A stretch of 64,000 bases of DNA from Ziziphus jujuba (lineage: Eukaryota > Streptophyta > Magnoliopsida > Rosales > Rhamnaceae). A model generated the notes under the pieces. It ran no database searches. It saw only the letters and a list, made by a program, of their open reading frames with translations, and was not told the origin of the DNA. Position numbers and translations under genes: made by a program. Shown one piece after another: positions 57,001-64,000 of this stretch (its first letter is position 1; every line of letters begins with the position of its first letter). Location: NCBI RefSeq assembly GCF_031755915.1, contig NC_083383.1, positions 30,545,501 to 30,609,500 on the forward strand, written 5' to 3'.

Positions 57001-57677
57001 TAATTAATTATTCCTTGATTTTTGGGGTACAATTATTGGGTTTTGTGAAAATGTTTTAAAAGGGAAACTTTTCCAACTGAGTGAACTGAAAGGGTTTTTG
57101 AGAAAAAAATATTATTTCGAATATTTATTATGATTATTTATTTAATTGTTTGGTATTGATTATTATTATATTATTAATATTATAATTGTATAGTAGATAG
57201 GGTCACTCACTGAGATGATTAGCATATCATATTTTTAAATTCCGTTCCCCTAGGCTCATGTTGGGAGACGTTGATCGTCTGGGGCGAGTTCGACGTCTCA
57301 GTTCATTGCCGAAAGTCCAAGAAGCATTTCCTCCCTTTTTCCTCTCCATCTTGTATTGCTTCTTTATCTGACATTGTATTAATTTCATATTTATTTGTAT
57401 AATGCTCTGTATACTATATTGGATACATTTTATTAAATACTGCATTAATTCTCTGTTATTATTTTGGAGTGCTATAAATTTGTGGAAACAAATTGTAGTA
57501 AGGTGGGAGAAACGAGGTGGTGTTTATTGGAGTGTATTTTCTGTGCAGGGAATTTTGTGTTAAGTCTTACCCTTAGGGGAGATGCTGCCGGATTTTCCGT
57601 TGGAAGGTTCAGTGGTGTTTCTCTGGGATCAGGGCTTGTCTAGGGTTCCGATGAAAAATTTTGGACAGGTCCTGACA
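54030..57677 (+). mobile_element. 3' LTR of a Tekay/Del-type Ty3 retrotransposon, 3648 bp
   Basis: It begins TGTAATACCCCGTTCC directly after the polypurine tract and ends TCCTGACA. Length above 3 kb, TGTAAYACCCC start and a chromodomain-type tail fit Tekay/Del chromoviruses. It shares blocks with the solo LTR at 18611-21566: 'agtccatagactagtag', 'gcgaccgtatgcaagtttct', 'cactggtatatagtg', 'gatagggtcactcactgaga', and the final region around 'ttccgttggaaggttc'. It ends exactly at the remaining part of the Mutator-like right TIR. No target duplication is detectable because the 5' side is lost. Confidence 0.85.
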
Positions 57678-58737
57678 GCTAAACATCTAACCTCTAAGCA
57701 CTTTAATTTACAACACAAAAATGATAAATAATTCACTCCATTAGAATTTTTTTTTTTTAGTAGTCCAATAAGAAATCTTAAGGAAAATGTTTTACTTGTA
57801 TGAATAACACACTAAAATGTTTATTACATTATTTCAATGAGGAATCATTTTCCAGAAATTGATTTTGAAAATTCTTTAGTATTTGGTGCATGGAAAATAT
57901 AAGAAGGAACAAAAATTTTAAAAATCTAGGATAATGCAACTTGGGATTTTTTTTTTTTGGGGGGGGGACAAGTTTGAATTAAAAAATACTTCTCTCAACA
58001 TGTCCCAAATAGCTTCCAAAAAAAAAAAAAATAGATATTACAGTTTACAAAGTTATATTCCTTTATAAAGTATTTTCCTTAGGAATTATCAGCCTACCAA
58101 ATAAGGAAGTGAATAATTCAAGCAAAAACTAGATACTGCCATTATCTTTTGTCTAATTGTGACAAACTATGAATGAAGGAGTAATTTAGAAGTTCTAAAA
58201 CGTTAAATCTTGATGTGAAATTAATTATTTTTAGAAAAATAAAATAAAATTAAGAATATAAGTTATATAAACATATTTCACAGCAACTTACCTCTGGAGT
58301 TTGATGGTTTGGTTCTGCTAATCCTTTAGCCTCCATGCACTCAGCCTGATATTTTGAAACAGTCAGATTTGACTTGTCCAGCGACAAAGCCTACATCACC
58401 TGCAAATTCCTAGATAGGCTTTCAGTTCCACGCTTTAATCCCTGCACCTTCATTTTAGATTCGATAAGGAAGAAACCATCTAAACTATGATTATTGACTT
58501 CCGTCCCTCCTCCTGAAAAACTCTTTGGTCATCCCAAGCCGTTTTGCCATTCTTTCTCACTTTCTCTTCCTCTTCTTCTTCGTCATGTTCCGTTTAGGAC
58601 TTGATTTTTCCTTTTTGATATTTTAAAAAGATAATTTGAAAATATATGAAAATAAAAAGATAAAACAAAAAAAATTCAATAAAAATAGGTAGATTTCATT
58701 AATATGTTTCAAATAAAGATATTGGGCTAAATTCCCC
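57678..58737. mobile_element. Right terminal inverted repeat of the Mutator-like element
   Basis: Reverse complement of 48505-49577. Its inner edge coincides with the end of the retrotransposon LTR (57677), so part of the TIR or adjacent interior was probably lost with the rest of the retroelement. It ends aaattcccc at 58737. Confidence 0.8.
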
Positions 58738-59354
58738 GTTAGGAAATTGGAAGGGCAATATTGAAGATTGACAAGCCCATTGGTCCAGAGAAAAATCAAA
58801 ATTTAGGCAAGAGTTGGGTAGGAGTTCATGAGCCCATTGGATATCAATAAAAATCCCCATTGTTTTCATTTTATATAAATTCTTTTTAACTTATTTATTT
58901 ATTGTCCAAAGAAGATGGCTATAGAAACCAATTAAGATGACACTTGCGAATTGATTCATCTTCAGCTAAACATTTTTTTTTTTTTTTATAAAAAGGGAAC
59001 TGTCCAAAAAGTAAATAGAAAGTCTCAATGCCCAAAAAAAAAAAAAAGAAATAAAAGAAAATGAAAAAAAAAAAAATTCCTCAAGTGATGACATGAAATG
59101 GAAATAAAAATAAGAAAGTGAAAAGAAAGCGAAATTACCAATAAATTCCAAAAAATCGAATCTTTAAATTGAAATGCCAAGCAAGAAATAAAAAAACGTG
59201 AAAATAGTATTTTTTTTCTTTTTATTCCAAAAAATATTAGCAGCAGCGACAATTAGTTGAAAGACAACGACATAAAGCCACGTGTAAGAAGGTCAACGTC
59301 CTCGGTGACTATGTTGGGCCAATCTCCGGCGGTGACCTGGACTCTGACCCCTCA

Positions 59355-59390
<36 letters not shown>

Positions 59391-59565
59391 TCCAACCGAC
59401 AATTCATTTTTCGTTTAGCCCTTCAAACTTCAATAGAGTGCTGCTATCAAAAACCGTAAAAACTCAACTACTTCCTCCTCACCCTTTTTTTTTTTTTTTT
59501 TTTTTTTTTTTCAAAATCCCAGACAGTCCACTCTTCTTGGACTCCTTCTAAGCCCAAAGCCCTAG
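58738..59565. other. Intergenic region and promoter of the VAD1-like gene
   Basis: A- and T-runs (58973-58988, 59034-59047), (CT)n at 59361-59388 and a T-run at 59487-59510. It should include the promoter of the next gene. A TATA box is not clear. Confidence 0.5.
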
Positions 59566-59582
59566 ATCTCTTTCTCTCTCTT

Positions 59583-59628
<46 letters not shown>

Positions 59629-59636
59629 CTCCTCCT
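59566..59636 (+). promoter_or_regulatory. Pyrimidine-rich 5' leader of the VAD1-like gene
   Basis: An almost pure CT tract ((CT)n at 59590-59623, then ctcctcctcct) runs up to the ATG. Such Y-patch/TC tracts are common in plant leaders and TATA-less promoters. Confidence 0.55.
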
Positions 59637-62600
59637 ATGGCTGTGGCCTCAGCGACCGGTGAGGTGATGATAATGGATCCTTCGCCTTCCAGATTAGCCT
59701 CTGATGCCGCCTCCGGTTCCTCTTCACCACCTCAAACTTCATTCGCCGGCGAATTGTCCGATCATTCTTATCCTCCTCCAAGTTCTTCTCCCAACCATCA
59801 GAAAGACCCCGAAGCTCAGGTTAATTATCATTTTCATCATCATCATCATCACGCTCTCGCTGTTTCAATTTCAAATTATAGGGTTGTGTTCATGTTGCAT
59901 TTTGTACTTGTGTGTTTTTTCGGTTAATTTCTTGTCTGTTTTTATGTAAATTACAAATGCTTACCGTGTAGGTGAAATTGTTGCTTTGTAAGCTAACATT
60001 TTGCTTTAGGCAGGCAACTAATTCTTGATCGATTATTGTTCATCTATTTAAAAAAAGTAACCTAATTTTAGAGTGAGTATATATATATATATATATATAT
60101 TTATAATTGAGAGAAAAGAAGTTCATGCTGTCCAATTTGGCCGTTTATCTTCTAGCTTTGGAGTTGTTGTATTAAAAAAAAAAAAAAAAAAAAAAGTAGT
60201 TTCCTTTAATTCACAAGTTGAAGTTTCTCGATGTCAATTATAAGGATGATTATTAAAAAAAAAATGTTGTAGTAGGATAATAAGCCGTGGGTCTTCAATT
60301 AAATTCATCATAGATTTTTTTATCAGATTGTTAGAATTGTTTAGCAGGTTTTCAGAATTTTACATGATGAGCTATTAAATTGAATTTTTTATTACTTATG
60401 TTTACAGCGTCTTTTTAATTCTTGAGTGGCTAACTGTATTATACTCTACATTTGGAAAGCTCTCTAATTTCTACTAAACTTGAAAAGATATAATGTTTAA
60501 GTCTTGCACATCATTATATGGCATTTGTATGGGGCCCTTCTGTGTGAACTTTGAGCTGGAAATTCAATGTGAGATTTCTTCCCCCCTTTTTTTTGTTTTT
60601 TTTTTTTTTTTTTGTTTTGGTCATCGTCACTTCTTGCTTTACTTAGGGTAGTTTGAACCATACGTCTTTGTTGACGCCATAATAGAGCTTGTGGATAGTA
60701 AAGTGAGTACTCTTGTCCCTACCGACTACTCTTGCTATTAATTTCATGAGGCTTGTTGATGCAGAAGAAAAATTCTTGATCTATGTGGTTATTAAATAGA
60801 AAAAAGCTTATTGATCTATATATAATTCAAAAATGTTGCCAGTTGATTTTAAAATTTTTCAACTCAGGTAAAGATATTCTGTAGAAGTGGAATATCAAAT
60901 ATTGCATCTTTAGTATTTTTTAATCTTGTACTTTTTGCCTGCTTAATTGTTGCTTCTTAAATAGAGATAATAATTTTTGTTTTCCATTGCAGGCTCTAAT
61001 GATATTGAGAAGTGAAGAATATAGGCAGTTGTTTCGTCTTCCTTCCGAAGAGGTAACTTCAGGTTTTTAATCAGTTCTGTTGTTACATTATTTTAAAATA
61101 TATTTAAACTTGGCCTCTTCTTTTGGCTATAGGTTCTTGTTGAAGATTTTAATTGTGCATTCCAGGAGAATATACTTATTCAGGTGATTCATGATTTTTA
61201 AATTAGATTTTTTTGTTGAACTTATTAGCATATCATTCTTTTGGTGTGGCCTTTAGCTTGTTATTATTAAGTTTCAGTTAATAATGATGTATTGGGTCTT
61301 ATGCCTGCATATGTATACACTTTCTAACTTGCAAAATAGAAGTGTAGGCTTGAATGCTTATGTTCAACTTTTATTTACTAACTTTACTTAATATTTGTCC
61401 TTTTGTAGGGCCATATGTACCTGTTTGTTCACTATATTTGCTTTTACTCTAACATTTTTGGGTTTGAGACAAAGGTATGATGGTGAACTCGTGTTTTAAT
61501 TAATTCTATAGTTGCTGTAAACCAATTATTATGAATTGGGGATGTAAAAACATCCTTTATCATTTTTAGATTGTCTCCCTTTTTCCTTTTCAGCCTTCTA
61601 AAAATTTATTTTCTCCTATTGCCCCCTTTTTTCTTTCTGTCAATTGACAATTGAGATTGAACATTAAGTTAGATGTATGGAATGCAAATGTATAACACTA
61701 AAACATAATGAACTGTTTTGATACGATGGTAATTGTTAAATATGATATTGTGTTGGCTTCCTAATAGCTTAAGTTTTTAGGACTACTGGTTACTTAACAT
61801 AACGGCAAAGCCTAGTTGTCCACTCGGTCGTATGTTCTATCCTTTTAACCAATGTTCTAAAAAAATTGGACATTTCATGATATGATTTGCGCAATTCCTA
61901 TCATCTGACTAAGAAAATGGTTCAAATCATTTATTTTAATAAGAAGTTGCATGAATCATTTGTTCTACCTGGGGAATCAATCAAAATAAGCCTGTTGTTG
62001 TTTTAAATGGTACAGTATATGTGGTGATGTTTTCATATTCAGAAGATGATACATACAATAATGATTCTTGGAAATTTGGATGTGTTGATATTCAGAAAAT
62101 AATCCCATTTCATGAAGTCACAAGTGTACGAAGAGCAAAGACAGCAGGAATCTTCCCCAATGCCATAGAAATTTCAGCCGGAGGCAAGAAGGTGGTACTA
62201 GATTCTGCGTATCATTTTCTCCTCTTTAAGTTTGCAGTGGTGATATCTGGCTATAGCTATGGCCTGAACTTTTTTGTTAATTCTGCATTTCAGTATCAGC
62301 TTCAATATCTTACTCAATTTTTAATATGACAGTACTTTTTTGGATCCTTTCTGTCCCGTGATGAAGCTTTCAAGCTCATTAATGATGGATGGTTGCAACA
62401 TAGTAATGGTGCCAAAGCAATTGCAGAGCAGCAGGTCTTATATTTTATTCGCAGTTAGCTTGAGCTATAATTCTTTCTTTATCTTAAACCATGAGTAGAT
62501 TTTTTTTTTTTTTTTTTATTTGATTTGTCTACCTATTATTTCCTCACTTCTTAGTATAAAGGGAATTATATGACATTGGGGTATAAATTTTGTACCCTAC

Positions 62601-64000
62601 AGCATATTTTTGTGCTCCTTTTTTTGGCGTGTAGCAGTAATGCATAGATTCACGGTGAACTATCAAAATTACTTTCTGAAGAAAATGAAACCATGAGTAT
62701 GTTTTGGATACTTGGGTATTTAAGTTTGACTGGATCTAGTAGTTGAGAAATTAATGTTAGGATTCTTCTCTTTCTTTGAGTATTAAATTAAATTTGAGAA
62801 GGCAAAAGTAACTTGATTGGATTTTTGGAACATGCTTGGAAAAATTAAAATATTTATGGAAGCCTGAGGTCTCAAATGACTTGGTCGTTATAATTCCATA
62901 TTTCTCACTGCTGCTTTAACTGATACTGATACAGTATATCTGTTGGTATTTCTGAAATTTAGACCACCAAATTTCAATTTAATATTTGGTACGGATATAT
63001 CCTAGATACAATTGCATTATCACTGTCACTGTCCCCCTTCCTCTCTCTAATGTACTGATTTTGTTTCAGGAATCAACATCTCCGACCAGCAGCCCAGGGC
63101 ATGGAATTGTAATTGAGAAAGTCCAGAGCTTCAAGCAATCAATTGACGAATCAAACTCTACTGATAGGTATATTCATGAGCAAGGAGCAACAAACTCTTT
63201 GTCTCTCTCTGATGTGTTTTTTTGGTGGCTACTCATTTATGTTTATGTGTGTGTGAAATTCAGGAATACAGATACCCCTATTTCAGAAGATTCTAAGCTT
63301 GCGCCCAATGCCGAACATGACACTATGCCAACAACCCTTCCCAATATGCAGGAGAATGTTGTAGGGGATGTGATTCCAGTTCCGAATACAGACCTTTCAT
63401 CTTCAAGCAAGACCGAATTATGGAAGGAGGAGGACTATGATGCTCCCAAGCGTGAGTTTAGTGTACCTTCTAGATCCGTCTTTTGTTGTTTCCATTCCAT
63501 ACTTGACCTAAGTTTGACCTTGAGCTGCCATTGTGAGATTATATTCAGTGAAGCCCTGTACACTTTGGTTCTCTTTGAATCTCTTCGGAGATCATACTGG
63601 CCAACATATGGTCAAGTAATTTACTAATTAGTACATTTTGCAAAATATTTGTTATGGAACAGTTCCTAAGGCTGTGGCATTAAGCAACAAAACATTATGA
63701 ATATATCTGGGCACATTGATACCAATATTATGGGTGTGGTACAGTGGTTAATTTGATTCAGAGTAGGTCGGTCTAATACTACAAATTGTGCATACATACA
63801 TGTTTTTGTGTGTGATGCTTCTCAAAGTTATAAATGTTGTATTTAAATTTCTATATCATTTAATGGTTTGATCGATGCGTTTTTACTAATTTGATCTTTC
63901 ACCCAGTGGTTATTCTAATCCATGGCCTAAAAATTTGTGCTGTTTTACTTGAAATGCAGTACCAGATGTTTATACAAAGGTCTCTGAATCAAAATTTCCG
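59637..64000 (+). CDS. VAD1: VAD1-like GRAM/VASt-domain protein, 5' part (truncated by window end)
   Basis: VAD1 is a membrane-associated GRAM-domain protein that limits cell death around the vasculature in Arabidopsis. Its C-terminal VASt domain is thought to bind lipid or sterol. Exons: 59637-59819, 60993-61052, 61133-61183, 61409-61474, 62096-62191, 62333-62434, 63070-63167, 63264-63451 and 63960 onward, all GT-AG with matching phases. The first 61 residues are Ser/Pro-rich. The GRAM domain spans about residues 67-165 (SEEYRQLFRLPSEEVLVEDF, GHMYLFVHYICFYSNIFGFE, RAKTAGIFPNAIEISAGGKK, YFFGSFLSRDEAFKLI). A Ser-rich linker follows (exons 7-8). The last codons seen, LPDVYTKVSESKFP, begin the VASt domain. 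The C-terminal half, with the membrane anchor, lies outside the window. Confidence 0.92.

Noticed and set aside
1..64000. tRNA, rRNA and CRISPR-like arrays
   Set aside because: I saw no cloverleaf or rRNA-like sequence. The repeats are transposons, satellites or microsatellites without spacer regularity.

Overview
The window is nuclear DNA of a flowering plant, most likely a woody eudicot. It is very AT-rich, its genes have GT-AG introns, and it carries plant-only families: a Casparian-strip-type membrane protein, a plantacyanin, an AGC VIII kinase, a VAD1-type GRAM protein and a magnesium-chelatase D fragment. More than half of it is repeats and transposon remains. I cannot name the species from sequence alone.

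Positions 1-10.7 kb are a stack of inverted repeats. A 4.2-kb element (939-5173) has arms of about 650 bp. Inside it a second, almost loopless inverted repeat (1589-3225) duplicates the promoter, leader intron and first codons of an unidentified transcription unit. Next to it is a 5.6-kb palindrome (5177-10735). Each of its arms holds a 4-5 exon gene for a truncated outward-rectifying K+ channel (SKOR/GORK-like, GYGD filter). The right copy is open for 267 residues. The left copy has a nonsense codon at position 40. A fragmentary TRIM-like retroelement lies in the palindrome loop. Positions 1-640 are a third copy of the channel's upstream flank.

From 10.7 to 24.4 kb there is gene-poor DNA: a diverged duplication (10.7 and 13.5 kb), tandem repeats near 16 kb, and a roughly 5-kb array rich in 'taccgatgg'-type repeats. 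That array is split by a 2.96-kb solo LTR (18611-21566). Two exons of CHLD follow as a broken fragment (22295-23223).

From 24.4 to 38.6 kb lie ordinary genes. A plantacyanin gene (25557-26256, +) sits in a segmental duplication whose second copy (28290-30780) carries only a wrecked exon 2. A three-exon CASP-type gene follows (31885-32821, +), then a 759-residue AGC VIIIa protein kinase on the minus strand (33654-37273).

From 38.6 to 48.5 kb there is intergenic DNA holding a 1.22-kb non-autonomous LTR element with a 5-bp target duplication (39636-40856), a degenerate tandem repeat (45.66 kb), and an intronless GT31-type glycosyltransferase gene (46782-47660, +).

From 48.5 to 58.7 kb a Mutator-like element with terminal inverted repeats of at least 1 kb contains a SWIM-finger remnant. 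The 3' end of a Tekay/Del-type Ty3 retrotransposon is nested in it (polymerase tail, polypurine tract and a 3.65-kb LTR). From 59.6 kb to the right edge is the 5' part of a VAD1-like gene (nine exons seen, truncated by the window end).

The intact genes are independent housekeeping or developmental genes, not an operon or cluster. The most unusual structure is the nested-palindrome region at the left.
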